A stretch of 64,000 nt of DNA from JACKFE01 sp050248735 (GTDB lineage: Bacteria > Nitrospirota > Nitrospiria > Nitrospirales > UBA8639). The notes beneath the pieces were generated by a model, which was given only the letters and a program-made list of their open reading frames with translations, did not search any database and had not been told where the DNA came from. The position numbers and the translations under genes are program-made. Shown piece by piece: positions 32,154 through 41,782 of the stretch. The stretch lies in the NCBI GenBank assembly GCA_050248735.1, contig JBFWRU010000009.1:1-64000 (forward strand). The letters run 5' to 3'. The stretch's first letter is position 1; each line of letters starts with the position of its first letter.

Positions 32154-33650
32154 CTAGGCTACCGCACAAGGGACCATCACCGCATCCCTCATTCCATGAA
32201 TTATTTTTTTATCCTTGGGACAGATGGTCGCCAGAACACCGGCCAATTCAGCCTGCCCCTCTACCACACAATAATAGGGGGATAATCGCACTCTGCCCTC
32301 CATGCTCCGCACGGCACCAGTGGCCGGGTCATAATATTCAACCATAACGACTTGCCCCTTGTGAAATACCTGGAGGATGGAAGGGGACGTTTCAAAGGCA
32401 TCCAGCGCGCCCGTCAGCGTTTCCTGCCAGAGCGACTGGGACATATCATGCCCGATGGACACACCGCGTGAACCCCAGGCCCGTTCGGAAAACCCGGACA
32501 CTTTCACCACATATTGACGCTCTTTTTGGCTGGCCGTTTCCAGCCAGGTCCAATCAGACACAGCCCGATTGTTGTGGAACAGACCTGGCAGCACCGCCGA
32601 GGGAGGCAGCGGTCGGGGATCCAGAATCCAGGTCTTGGGAATAATGGTTCGCAAACATTCCTGCACGGCGGGTGTTAAGGCCCGCTCCCAATAGGCCTCC
32701 AAGCGTGGATGATGGAACAGGGCCAACGCGAGTTTTTCTTCCATCCAGGGCTTATAGGGAGGGGTCATGAGGACCTTCCCCTTTTTGGCGCTATACCACA
32801 ACAATTCGGCCTTGGGGATGTTTTTCAGATCAAACAATTCGTAAAACCGGTAAATCAAGGAAATCGGGACTTCATCCAGATTCCGTCGAACGAACAGGCC
32901 TTCTTCAGTAAATCGAATATCTTTGGGATGGACACAGGAGGTCTCCACGCCTTCCGCACATAATTGCTCCGCCATCCATTGCATTTCAGTCCGGTAGGAT
33001 TCGGCCTCATCCGAAACCACAATGGCCATGGAAGGTGGTTGTCCTTGAAGGATCGATTTCACCATTCGAGCAAAACTCTTCACCAACCCATCGGTGGTGG
33101 GCCAGATGTCATGGCCTTGCTTGGCATAGATCCGGCTTAGGCTGCCGGTCAATCCCATTCCCCCGGGGACGGAATCCAATTCGGTCAGGGCAATCCCGGC
33201 TTCGGTCAGGATCAGATCCGGCCGAATAACACCAGGAATGTGATCCTTGAACCGGTTCATCCGCGCAAAGGCGAGCAGATCGGATGGCTTCCCCAGATCC
33301 AAATACTGGTGAACCCACTGAGGTTCACGGCCCTTCACGCTGTCCAAATACAGTTTGTTCAAAGCCTGATAAAAGGTCAGCAAATGCCGGCCTAAAGCCT
33401 CAAATAGTTTGGCCTGATCGTGGGATAGGAGAAAAGGCCGACAGGACAACCGCCAGGAGTCCTGGCTCTCGGGTTGCCATAGCCCATCCTGTATCAGACT
33501 TTGTTTCAAAGCCGGATATGATGCGGGAGCATTCCCGGTTTGGGAAATGCTTCCCCTATCTTGCGTGTGATCGAGATGAGCTAACATGGGACCGGGCGAG
33601 GGACATGGAGTTAAAGACGGAAAACCAGCCACCCTAAGGTCCTTCACCAC
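32154..33650 (-). CDS. Conserved hypothetical protein (498 aa), possibly ATP-grasp-like
   Basis: The protein has the conserved-looking segment GIALTELDSVPGGMGLTGSLSRIY (about residues 170-193) and later YVVKVSGFSERAWGSRGVSIGHDM, a pattern I associate loosely with ATP-grasp or glutathionylspermidine-synthase-like folds. I am not sure of the family. There is no signal peptide or membrane segment. It ends about 100 nt upstream of the glutaredoxin gene and may be independent. The N-terminal 20 residues are low complexity, so a later start such as MLAHLD is possible. Confidence 0.5.
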   Translation of the reverse strand: MVKDLRVAGFPSLTPCPSPGPMLAHLDHTQDRGSISQTGNAPASYPALKQSLIQDGLWQPESQDSWRLSCRPFLLSHDQAKLFEALGRHLLTFYQALNKLYLDSVKGREPQWVHQYLDLGKPSDLLAFARMNRFKDHIPGVIRPDLILTEAGIALTELDSVPGGMGLTGSLSRIYAKQGHDIWPTTDGLVKSFARMVKSILQGQPPSMAIVVSDEAESYRTEMQWMAEQLCAEGVETSCVHPKDIRFTEEGLFVRRNLDEVPISLIYRFYELFDLKNIPKAELLWYSAKKGKVLMTPPYKPWMEEKLALALFHHPRLEAYWERALTPAVQECLRTIIPKTWILDPRPLPPSAVLPGLFHNNRAVSDWTWLETASQKERQYVVKVSGFSERAWGSRGVSIGHDMSQSLWQETLTGALDAFETSPSILQVFHKGQVVMVEYYDPATGAVRSMEGRVRLSPYYCVVEGQAELAGVLATICPKDKKIIHGMRDAVMVPCAVA

Positions 33651-33761
33651 GGATGACAGGGCGGAAGAGAGTCAGGAGAAACCATCCGTGAAAAAAACAC
33701 GTATACGATCGGATAATCAATTGAGGCATTTGCTAGAATATCTCAATGGTAACACGCCTTC

Positions 33762-34442
33762 TTGAAATCAGACAAGGAAAAACGGCTGACTCACGTGGAG
33801 CCGGTTAGTTATAGAACTCTGCAACCTTCCAAGATGCGGAAACACATCCCCATGATTCTTGAGCCTCAGGTTGTGCCATCCGAGGTATGCCATCGATGTG
33901 AAGTCTGTTGCCGATTCCCCGAAGCGGACAGCTTCCTTCGCCCCTACTTCACGGATCTGGAGATTCGAGAGGCCATCAGCCAAGGGATAGACCCCATTCA
34001 CTTCACGGAGCGGAGTGGTTGCCAAATAGCGGTCGTCCCCAATCAAACCGGAGAGGGCTTCCTCTGTCCCTCCTTCGATCCGGAAACCCATCATTGCCGT
34101 ATCTATTCCGTGCGACCCTTGGATTGTCAGCTCTATCCCTTTGCCCTCATGTGGAGTGACGCGGGTGACCATGTTCTCTTCGGATGGGACCCAAAATGCC
34201 CCTACCTCCTTGCGCAAAGCGGAGAAGGCCTGCCGCCCATCTTTCTGGACAAAGATCCGGCCACTCTCACCCTCCCAGCCGCCATCATTGAACAAGCCCA
34301 TTCAATGGCCAGCATGGTGGAATCGGAGACAACCCTGGCATACCTCAGTGCCCACCCTCGATTGATCACAGCCTTTCAACCGGATGTCGTGATCATCAAG
34401 CCCCTCCATCGCCTGACGGCCGCTCTACGGCCTGCCCAATAA
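33762..34442 (+). CDS. YkgJ-family cysteine-cluster protein
   Basis: The signature is CHRCEVCCRFP (Cys43, 46, 49, 50), followed by CQIAVV, CPSFDPETHHCRIYSVRPLDCQLYPF and CPYLL. These cysteines form the zinc- or iron-sulfur-binding cluster of the YkgJ/UPF0153 group, whose function is largely unknown. The start is TTG at 33762, with ATGs at 33834 and 33852 as alternatives. It is 226 residues long. The next gene, a DUF2156 protein, follows at 34508 in the same direction. Confidence 0.85.
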   Translation: MKSDKEKRLTHVEPVSYRTLQPSKMRKHIPMILEPQVVPSEVCHRCEVCCRFPEADSFLRPYFTDLEIREAISQGIDPIHFTERSGCQIAVVPNQTGEGFLCPSFDPETHHCRIYSVRPLDCQLYPFALMWSDAGDHVLFGWDPKCPYLLAQSGEGLPPIFLDKDPATLTLPAAIIEQAHSMASMVESETTLAYLSAHPRLITAFQPDVVIIKPLHRLTAALRPAQ

Positions 34443-34507
34443 AATCCCAATTTCTGCGCTCTGAGCGGTCTTTCCCAAGCGCACCTCAATCTCGTATATA
34501 TAGCAGC

Positions 34508-35464
34508 ATGTCCCTTCAGCTGACCCGTTTGACCGTCAAGGATCAGTTCCGGCTTCATCAGACCATTGTGAACACTCTCATTGGAGGCAAAACTCCTTTG
34601 GCGGCTTGGTCCTTTCCCGTCCATTATATTTGGAAGGATTTATTCAGTTATCATCTGGCGGAATTGGACGGATGGATCTGCTTCTTTGCCAAATATTCCG
34701 ATGGCATCTATATGCCTCTCCCGCCTTTAGGGCCCCGTTCAGGTGTGGGATCGTCCACTGCCAGCCCTTTGCAGCAGATACTCCGCCGAGTCATGGACTG
34801 GATGAATGATGAAAATAAAGGCTCTGAGGTCACCCGCATTGAGAATATCCCGGGGGAATTGAAAGAGGAAATACAGGCATGGGGGTATCGTCTGACACCA
34901 AAGGATTCGGATTACCTCTATTGCACAGCCGATCTGGTGGCCCTGAAAGGCAATCCGTATAAAAGTCAACGTGCGGCCTACAATCGATTTTTGAAGTCTC
35001 ATCGACTACGTCTGGGGCCCTACCAGATGCTGGACCGGGACAATTGCCTTGCGCTGTTTCAGCGCTGGGTCTATCAAAAGGAAGAGATCCCCTTATCCCG
35101 GCAGGGACCGAACGAGGAAATCGCCCGTTTGATGTTGCGAGATTCAGCCAAAGCCCATCGCGTCGTGTTAAATGAATATCGGGAACTCGGGCTCACCGGG
35201 CGGGTCCTGTGGGTTGACGGCAGCATCAGAGGGTACACCTTCGGGTTTCCCCGCTCCCGTGAAGTCTTTTGTGTTCTGCTGGAAGTCGCCGATCGATCGG
35301 TCTATGGTCTCTCTCAATACCTCTTTCGAGAGTTTTGCCGTGAGTTCCATCAATATCCGTTCATCAACACCATGGACGATTCGGGACTCCCCGGCTTAGC
35401 CCGTGCCAAACGGGCTTATCACCCCTGCCAAATGGTAGAAAATTACATTGCCCAGTTAGCTTGA
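34508..35464 (+). CDS. DUF2156 (phosphatidylglycerol lysyltransferase C-terminal-like) protein
   Basis: This 318-residue protein resembles the soluble GNAT-like domain at the end of MprF. It shows PLAAWSFPVHYIWKDLF, ENIPGELKEEIQAWGYRL, DYLYCTADLVALKGNPYKSQRAAYNRFLK and FINTMDDSGLPGLARAKRAYHP. Stand-alone relatives lack the membrane flippase and have an unknown acyl or aminoacyl acceptor. There is no membrane segment. It appears to be transcribed with ykgJ-like and followed by the CbbQ-type ATPase. Confidence 0.85.
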   Translation: MSLQLTRLTVKDQFRLHQTIVNTLIGGKTPLAAWSFPVHYIWKDLFSYHLAELDGWICFFAKYSDGIYMPLPPLGPRSGVGSSTASPLQQILRRVMDWMNDENKGSEVTRIENIPGELKEEIQAWGYRLTPKDSDYLYCTADLVALKGNPYKSQRAAYNRFLKSHRLRLGPYQMLDRDNCLALFQRWVYQKEEIPLSRQGPNEEIARLMLRDSAKAHRVVLNEYRELGLTGRVLWVDGSIRGYTFGFPRSREVFCVLLEVADRSVYGLSQYLFREFCREFHQYPFINTMDDSGLPGLARAKRAYHPCQMVENYIAQLA

Positions 35465-35576
35465 ACCACCGTCACGCACACGATATGAGGTTGTTCTCTC
35501 CGAATTCACCCACGTATAATGCAGATCGGCCGTACAACGCGATCACCACTCGACACACATTCCATTTTCATGAAGG

Positions 35577-36401
35577 ATGGCTGAAGCGATGAAGGGGCAG
35601 GAATTCGGCATTGAACAGTTTCGAGTCACGGACGAACCGTTTTACCAGGAAGTCACGGGGGAAATCGGGTTGTTCAAGGTGGCAGCTTCTCAGAAAATCC
35701 CGGTCATGCTCAAAGGACCCACCGGATGCGGGAAGACCCGATTCGTGCAACACATGGCCTACCAACTCAATCGCCCCCTCATCACCGTCGCCTGCCACGA
35801 GGACCTGACGGCCTCTGATCTCATAGGCCGGTTTTTATTAAAAGGGGAGGAAACCATCTGGGTGGATGGACCGCTCACCCTGGGGGTCAAACACGGTGCG
35901 ATCGTCTATTTGGATGAAGTGGTGGAAGCGCGAAAAGATACAACCGTTTTGATTCACCCGTTAAGCGATGACCGGCGATTTTTGCCCATTGAGAAAAAGG
36001 GGCAGATCATTCAAGCCGTCGACGACTTTCTCCTCGTCATCTCCTATAACCCCGGATATCAAAGCGTCCTTAAGGAACTCAAGCAAAGCACCAAACAGCG
36101 ATTCATGGCCATTGAATTCGGATATCCCCCCAAGGACATGGAAACCACTATCGTGGAGCATGAAGCCAACGTCTCACGGGATATCGCCGCCCGTCTTGTC
36201 AAACTGGCCGAAAAAGTCCGGAATTTGCGGAGTCATGGGCTGGAAGAAGGGGTCAGTACCCGCCTGCTCATTTATGCTGGAACGTTAATCCAACAGGGCG
36301 TACCCCCAACCCAGGCTTGCGATGCGGCAATAACCCGGCCCATCACCGACGATACCGATATGCAACGAAGTATTCAGGAAGTCATCAAAGCGATTTTCTA
36401 A
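35577..36401 (+). CDS. CbbQ/NorQ-type MoxR AAA+ ATPase
   Basis: Walker A is GPTGCGKT (residues 47-54), Walker B IVYLDEVVE, and the arginine-finger region ends the AAA domain at about 210; the C-terminal lid follows. The start EFGIEQFRVTDEPFYQEV matches CbbQ/NirQ/NorQ. These ATPases work with a von Willebrand protein (CbbO/NorD) to activate RubisCO or nitric-oxide reductase. No CbbO/NorD gene is adjacent, so the partner is elsewhere or a different client is served. ATG 35577 or 35589 may be the start. Confidence 0.88.
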   Translation: MAEAMKGQEFGIEQFRVTDEPFYQEVTGEIGLFKVAASQKIPVMLKGPTGCGKTRFVQHMAYQLNRPLITVACHEDLTASDLIGRFLLKGEETIWVDGPLTLGVKHGAIVYLDEVVEARKDTTVLIHPLSDDRRFLPIEKKGQIIQAVDDFLLVISYNPGYQSVLKELKQSTKQRFMAIEFGYPPKDMETTIVEHEANVSRDIAARLVKLAEKVRNLRSHGLEEGVSTRLLIYAGTLIQQGVPPTQACDAAITRPITDDTDMQRSIQEVIKAIF

Positions 36402-36430
36402 ATGCGGATGCCGAGGCAAGGAGACCTCCG

Positions 36431-36868
36431 ATGAAATACCGCGCCATGTTACTGGTCACCTGGGTAGCTCTGCTGTCGCTTACCGGTTGCATGGGGTTGT
36501 TTCATCCCCAAGCCAAAGAGATCTACAGTCAGGCTAAAGGTCCGAATGCTCAACAAACGGCATTGACCCTTGTTGGCTTGATGGAATCAAGCGCCCAACA
36601 GGCCAAAACCGAACTTGGTGAGTCCCAAGGATTGGAGAATCTCCATAATCAGTTTCACGCCTTTCATCACTCCTTGTGTGATTTTTCCGAAGAACAGCAA
36701 GCGACGACAGCCTATGAACAGGCAGTAACCCTCAATAAGGAATTACAAACCGTGTTCCACCGGCTTTGGAAATTCAAAAACGACACCTCCCTTCGGACCG
36801 TTCACCTGGACCTGATGTTGTCTCGAATCAGGGAACTCCACTCCGTTCTCCAGGCCATGCCTGTCTGA
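36431..36868 (+). CDS. Small lipoprotein
   Basis: The N-terminus MKYRAMLLVTWVALLSLTGC is a lipoprotein signal with lipobox LTGC (Cys20). The mature part (about 125 residues) is helical and Gln/Glu-rich. The ATG at 36431 has GGAGACC just before it; a longer frame overlaps the ATPase gene. No family is recognised. It likely anchors to a membrane, inner or outer. It lies just downstream of the CbbQ-type ATPase and may be co-transcribed. Confidence 0.75.
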   Translation: MKYRAMLLVTWVALLSLTGCMGLFHPQAKEIYSQAKGPNAQQTALTLVGLMESSAQQAKTELGESQGLENLHNQFHAFHHSLCDFSEEQQATTAYEQAVTLNKELQTVFHRLWKFKNDTSLRTVHLDLMLSRIRELHSVLQAMPV

Positions 36869-37039
36869 AAGTCCACTTTTCTCTCTGTTTCCCGCAAAGT
36901 TCCCAGCCCGGCATGACACCATTCTGCCTCTGAGCTCTTTATTCTGCGCCTTCATAAACCGATAACATAATTCAAACACGGCCAGAGGGGCCTTGGTGAC
37001 TCACGTGCCGAGCAAAGGACCGCCTCAGGAGATATCCGG

Positions 37040-37378
37040 ATGAAACCCAAACTATCGACCGACCCCCTGTATAAACTGCTGCGTGACGGGAAGATTACCG
37101 AATTCAATTCCCGTTTCAAGGCAGGTGAGAAACCCGAGTTTACCAACTGTGATTTCCGGAGCGTTGATCTTCGTGGCCTTGAAATTAAAGGGGTGGATTT
37201 CAGCGGGAGCTATTTTCGGCAAGCCGACCTTCGCGGCGTCGATCTTTCTCAGTGCAAGTTGGAAGGAGCCAGCATTAACGGCGCCCAGATTTCCGGTGTG
37301 CTCTTCCCCAAGGAACTCAGTGCCCAAGAAATTATGCTCTCCCATCAGCAGGGGACCCGAATGCGGTACGGGTTGTAA
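37040..37378 (+). CDS. Pentapeptide-repeat protein
   Basis: After a 30-residue lead, the repeats begin: FTNCDFRSVDLRGLEIKGVDF, SGSYFRQADLRGVDLSQCKLEGA and so on, the A(D/N)Lxx pattern in about ten units forming a right-handed quadrilateral beta-helix. Length is 112 residues with a short charged C-terminal cap. The function of such proteins is generally unknown; some protect DNA gyrase. GGAGATATCCGG precedes the ATG. No partner is evident. Confidence 0.85.
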   Translation: MKPKLSTDPLYKLLRDGKITEFNSRFKAGEKPEFTNCDFRSVDLRGLEIKGVDFSGSYFRQADLRGVDLSQCKLEGASINGAQISGVLFPKELSAQEIMLSHQQGTRMRYGL

Positions 37379-37545
37379 TGCCCTGTTCGTATCCGGTCCG
37401 ATTTCATCTTAAAACACTCCTCTTCCTCCACAGACCGCCACCTCTTGTATAAGCCATTTTTTCTTACCGATACTCGTTCGGGCATTCGTTGACAGCCCCA
37501 TGTGTTCAACATACACTTCATTCGTCAACATTGAGGGACGCCCGC

Positions 37546-38424
37546 ATGAATCAACCACAAAATATTATCGCCATCGTGTATGACTTTGATCATACGCTGA
37601 GCCCACACTACATGCAGGATCACACGATTTTACGTCACGCCGAACTGGATCCCGCCACCTTTTGGAAAAGCTGCACCGCCCTGATTGAAGCCAGGGATTA
37701 CGATCAAGAGCTGGCCTATATGAAACGGATGCTGGAAGAACCGCGCATCCGCAGCTTCTCCAATCAGGATCTCCAGGACATGGGAAAAGACTTATCTTTT
37801 TTCCCGGGCGTACCCGATTTTTTCGAAGAACTCAATGCAGTCCTCAAAAAACCCAAATATGAGGAAGTGCCCGTTCGCCTGGAACATTATGTGGTGAGTT
37901 CCGGGCTCAAAGCCATTTTGGATGGAAGCGTGGTGGCCAGCCATGTCCGCGCCCTCTTCGGCTGTGAGTTCGATGAAGAGGACGGCCACATCAGTTTTCC
38001 CAAACGCACCATCAGCCACACGCAAAAAACTCAATTCCTCTTCCGTGTGAACAAAGGCCTCACCGATTTAAAAGATGATGTGAATGACCATATGCCTGAA
38101 GATAGCCGTCGGGTGCCCTTCCGGCAGATGATGTATGTGGGGGATGGCCCCACGGATGTGCCCTGTTTTACCGTGATGAAAAAAAACGGTGGGTTGGCCT
38201 TGGCGGTCTACAATCCCGAAGATCAGAGCCGCCGGTCATTTGAAAAATGTTATCAACTGACATTCCATGCCGACCGCGTTCATTTCATGGCCCCGGCCGA
38301 TTATCGCCCTGGGAGCCATCTTCGATTGATCCTTGAAAAACACATTACCGAAGTGGCCGATACCATCGTGGACCGTCGCCGCCAGGGAGTGGAAGGCTCC
38401 CGCGTGCCGGCACCCACTCCCTAA
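37546..38424 (+). CDS. HAD-superfamily hydrolase
   Basis: Motif I is DFDHTL (Asp13, Asp15), with MYVGDGPTDVPCF as motif IV and a long cap (about residues 20-130). The central region includes YVVSSGLKAIL (motif II Ser). This fits a C1-type HAD phosphatase with a large cap; the substrate is unknown. I chose ATG 37546, preceded by GAGGGAC; a frame opens at 37489. It is 292 residues and probably monocistronic. Confidence 0.85.
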   Translation: MNQPQNIIAIVYDFDHTLSPHYMQDHTILRHAELDPATFWKSCTALIEARDYDQELAYMKRMLEEPRIRSFSNQDLQDMGKDLSFFPGVPDFFEELNAVLKKPKYEEVPVRLEHYVVSSGLKAILDGSVVASHVRALFGCEFDEEDGHISFPKRTISHTQKTQFLFRVNKGLTDLKDDVNDHMPEDSRRVPFRQMMYVGDGPTDVPCFTVMKKNGGLALAVYNPEDQSRRSFEKCYQLTFHADRVHFMAPADYRPGSHLRLILEKHITEVADTIVDRRRQGVEGSRVPAPTP

Positions 38425-38556
38425 CGGAAGGCTCAATTCCAACTTCTTCATTTCCCAGCCAATTTTTCTCTCCATTGCACAAGGCTTTTTCAGTCCAGTA
38501 AGGTAAAAGAAATGGAAATAAACAGAACACGAGGCTGCACAAGCCGGAGGTGCCCC

Positions 38557-39186
38557 ATGAACACAACTTCCTTCATTCACACACCCAGACCGCGGCATGT
38601 TTTTGGAAGCGAATGGAGGGCTGCGATTCTCTTTTTCTGCATGCTGTCAGTACCCTGCGGAAGCGTCAGTTGGGCAGGGGATCCATTTGGCAACTCCCGT
38701 CCGCCTCACGATGAACAAGCCCCGAAGGATATGGCCTTTGATCAGGTCAACTGGCAACGCCCTCAAGGGGTCTTTTCCTGGATTACCATGGCCCGCGGCT
38801 ATGAAACACCCTGGGATTCCCTCGGCCGGCCCGGCTGGATGGCGACTCAGGACGCCTATGTCAAACCGGTCGATCCCGGAGTTTCGGAGTTTCCGGCCGA
38901 GACCGAAACTATTTATATCGTGTTCGAGGGGCAGCCTCTGGATGCCCCAGGACAATTCGCCGCAGCCTGGTATGAAATGCAAGACGGAAAAGTGACATCC
39001 AACGAGCCGGTTGGAAAAGATATCATTGAGCTGGAAATGAACCAGCGATTCGGCTACTTTTTAATTTCCAAACCGGCCGAGGGATGGAAGAAGGGAAAAT
39101 ATCAGGTCAAAATTTATTACGGCTCCCCGGGTCAGAACCTCCATGCCACCAATATCATCGGCACCATGGAGTTTACAATTCTCTAG
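38557..39186 (+). CDS. Secreted hypothetical protein
   Basis: A signal peptide is evident (WRAAILFFCMLSVPCGSVSWAG, cleavage near residue 41). The mature region is acidic/aromatic with strands such as ETIYIVFEGQPLDA, AAWYEMQDGKV and YQVKIYYGSP, resembling a small beta-sandwich. I do not recognise the family. ATG 38557 has GGAGGTGCCCC before it, so it is preferred to the longer frame at 38512. Likely periplasmic. Confidence 0.7.
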   Translation: MNTTSFIHTPRPRHVFGSEWRAAILFFCMLSVPCGSVSWAGDPFGNSRPPHDEQAPKDMAFDQVNWQRPQGVFSWITMARGYETPWDSLGRPGWMATQDAYVKPVDPGVSEFPAETETIYIVFEGQPLDAPGQFAAAWYEMQDGKVTSNEPVGKDIIELEMNQRFGYFLISKPAEGWKKGKYQVKIYYGSPGQNLHATNIIGTMEFTIL

Positions 39187-39281
39187 CTGATAGATACTTT
39201 TTTACACTTCAAGAAAGAAGAGAACCTGACAGAGTTCTCCGACCGGCTTTTTCATTTAAAAAGTGCCATTTCCTGAAATTA

Positions 39282-40916
39282 TTACCGGGAAGGATTGGGC
39301 TCGGGAGCAGAGGACAGCCGCTGAGAGTCTTTTGGGCGGCGGGAGCGGAGAATTTCTTCCAGTGTAAGTAACGCATCACGTCCGGAGTTGGTTTCAAATC
39401 CCTTTGATAGACTGGTATCGGCATAGGCATGACCCTGCTGCTGGGTGGCACTTTGGCTTAAGCTACCGGACCAAGGCCGTGGGTCGCGAGACCCATGTTT
39501 CCGACTCCAGGCCGCCAGACAGGCCTTGGCAATCAGCTTGTTTAAGGGAGCAGGATTGTACAGCATCTTTTTGATATTCCAGGGCGTGAGGCTCAGCGGA
39601 TTATACCCCTTCGACAAATACCCTTCTGACAATAAGCGGGCTTCCAAATCCGTGTTGGGCTGAATACCTAGAAAAAACATCAGCGGAAACACCCGCTCTT
39701 CTCCCAGAATCGAGGCCACGACTTTGTAGGACTCGATACTTTGGAGCAGCGTGTCTTCCGTCTCATCCGGCGAATTGAGAGAATAATTGAGAATGACCCG
39801 CCCGTTGAACCCCGCTTCCTTCAGATATCGGCACCCGTCATAGAGGTGCTCCAACTTGAAACCCATATGCATGCTGTTGAGAACCTTTTGCGATCCTGCC
39901 GTAACCGCGACCTCCAGATCTCCGACTCCTGATTGCACCATCAGTTTGGCGAGTGGGGCATTGATCAATGAAGTCCGCACATACCCCGACCACTCAATCT
40001 CTAATTTTTGTGAAATGATCCGTTCGAGAATTTCGGTGCATTGCGGGTAGGCTTCTTTTCCGGTAATGAACTGGGCGTCGGTAAACCAGAATCGCCGGGC
40101 TCCCCATTGGTGGTAATATTGGGCAATATCCTTTACCACATTTTCCGCCGGACGATAGCGCACACGCTTGCCTTCAATATAAGGATAGAGACAGAAAGAA
40201 CAGTCGTAGGGACAGCCCCGTTTGCTCTGTACGCCGATACATTCCCCGATGTATTCCCTGTATTGGGGAAAAATGGACGTGAGATAGGGGATGTCAACCG
40301 AGAGGGCATCCAGGAGGGCCGGGGTATTTTTGGTGCCCTTCGTAATCTGCCCATGTTCCCTGACGATAAATCGCTCCTCACCCAAGGATTCCCCGTTGAG
40401 GACTTTGAGAATGGCATCTTCGCCTTCTCCAAGAACCCCCATGATGCCTTCAGGCAGCTTTTCGATGAGCTGATCGGCAAACGCCGTAAACGCGCCACCC
40501 CCGATCATCATCTTGGCCGCGGGAAATTCTTTTCGGATGAGCCAGGGATACGAGAGGTTCTGTTTGATGTCGGTGTAATACCGATAGAGATTCCGGAGGC
40601 CTTGAAACGAGGCAACCATCCGCTTGAACGGATTGCTGGCATAATAAAAATTAAAGGCATGCTCCAGTGAGGCATCCCCTTCATGCGGAGAAAAAATTTG
40701 GATGTCCCGCCAGGAAAAACAAACCAGCTCGGGTTGAAAGGAGGCCACTATTTCTCGCAGGCGGGCCTGGCGTTGGCCAGGAGGAAACAGGGAGAGATCA
40801 ATAATCTGCTGGCGTACATCCGGCCGTCGGCGATGAATAAAGTCCGCGAGATAGGTAATCCCCGTTGGATAGACCTTTTTGCAAGGCAAAAAGACGTATA
40901 GAAGGGAGGTCAGCAT
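39282..40916 (-). CDS. B12-binding-domain radical SAM protein
   Basis: This 544-residue protein has an N-terminal cobalamin-binding-like region (about 1-190, with KMMIGGGAF and LGEGEDAIL), then a radical-SAM motif RGCPYDCSFC (Cys235, 239, 242) and a TIM-barrel half. The tail (about 460-544) is Ser/Gln-rich. Such enzymes methylate or rearrange cofactors, lipids or peptides; the substrate is unknown. It starts 1 nt after ubiE's stop on the same strand, so co-expression with menaquinone/ubiquinone synthesis is likely. Confidence 0.85.
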   Translation of the reverse strand: MLTSLLYVFLPCKKVYPTGITYLADFIHRRRPDVRQQIIDLSLFPPGQRQARLREIVASFQPELVCFSWRDIQIFSPHEGDASLEHAFNFYYASNPFKRMVASFQGLRNLYRYYTDIKQNLSYPWLIRKEFPAAKMMIGGGAFTAFADQLIEKLPEGIMGVLGEGEDAILKVLNGESLGEERFIVREHGQITKGTKNTPALLDALSVDIPYLTSIFPQYREYIGECIGVQSKRGCPYDCSFCLYPYIEGKRVRYRPAENVVKDIAQYYHQWGARRFWFTDAQFITGKEAYPQCTEILERIISQKLEIEWSGYVRTSLINAPLAKLMVQSGVGDLEVAVTAGSQKVLNSMHMGFKLEHLYDGCRYLKEAGFNGRVILNYSLNSPDETEDTLLQSIESYKVVASILGEERVFPLMFFLGIQPNTDLEARLLSEGYLSKGYNPLSLTPWNIKKMLYNPAPLNKLIAKACLAAWSRKHGSRDPRPWSGSLSQSATQQQGHAYADTSLSKGFETNSGRDALLTLEEILRSRRPKDSQRLSSAPEPNPSR

Positions 40917-40917
40917 C

Positions 40918-41679
40918 CTATTTCACCGCCACATGAATGGCGACGATGCCGCCTGTCAGATTGTGATATTCCACCGATTGAAACCCGGCCTCCGTCAGCA
41001 ATTCACAGAGTCGCTGTTGATGAGGAAAGTTGCGGATCGAAGCCGGCAAATATTCATAGACTCCGGTTCCATCCCTGGCCACCACCGTGCCGATCCAGGG
41101 CAGGAGGCGAAACGAATACCAATCGTAGAGCTTCCGGAACACCGGTGAAACCGGACGGGAAAACTCCAGACAGACAAATCGCCCACCGGGTTTCAACACC
41201 CGGCAGATTTCCCCCAAGGCTTTCGTGAGATTCCCCACATTCCTGACACAGAATCCTGCCGTGACGGTCTCAAAGCTTGTATCCGGAAATGTTAAATGTT
41301 CGGCATTCATTTGCAGACAGGAGATGCGATGGGCCGAGTGGTGTCCCCGCACTTTTTGCTGGCCAACCCGCAGCATGGCCTCATTCAGATCGGCGGCAAA
41401 CACCTGGCCGGAACGGTTCAGATGTTCATCCAGCAAAATAGCCAGGTCACACGTGCCCGCTCCCAGATCCAAGGCCCGGGTGCCAGGTTGGGCAGGGATA
41501 TAGGAAACCGCCTTGCGTTTCCAGGAATGATGGAGGCCGAAACTCAGGAGAGAATTATTCAGATCATAAAACCCGGCAATCGCGGTAAACATCCGTTGCA
41601 CGGCCTGCTCGCGAGCCGAACCCGTCCAGGTAGATGCCGCTTTGCCAGGCACTTCTGATTTTTCCAGAGTTTGAACCAT
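40918..41679 (-). CDS. ubiE: Demethylmenaquinone/ubiquinone C-methyltransferase
   Basis: The protein (253 aa) has the UbiE signature RALDLGAGTCDLAILL (motif I, about residues 68-83), then ADLNEAMLRVG and the NVGNLTKALGEICRVLKPGGRFVCLEFSRP block, with YSFRLLPWIGT and VARDGTGVYEYLPASIRNFP later. UbiE/MenG methylates the quinone ring using SAM in the final steps of menaquinone and ubiquinone synthesis. The start has an alternative upstream frame with no support. A radical SAM gene follows immediately. Confidence 0.93.
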   Translation of the reverse strand: MVQTLEKSEVPGKAASTWTGSAREQAVQRMFTAIAGFYDLNNSLLSFGLHHSWKRKAVSYIPAQPGTRALDLGAGTCDLAILLDEHLNRSGQVFAADLNEAMLRVGQQKVRGHHSAHRISCLQMNAEHLTFPDTSFETVTAGFCVRNVGNLTKALGEICRVLKPGGRFVCLEFSRPVSPVFRKLYDWYSFRLLPWIGTVVARDGTGVYEYLPASIRNFPHQQRLCELLTEAGFQSVEYHNLTGGIVAIHVAVK

Positions 41680-41782
41680 GGCAAAGGACCTAGCACCCGT
41701 TCTCCGCTTTTGTCAAGAAATGACCGTGGTTGAGCTGCCAGGTATTCGCCTAGAGCCAAAAAGTATAAAGAGAAAAGAAGGA

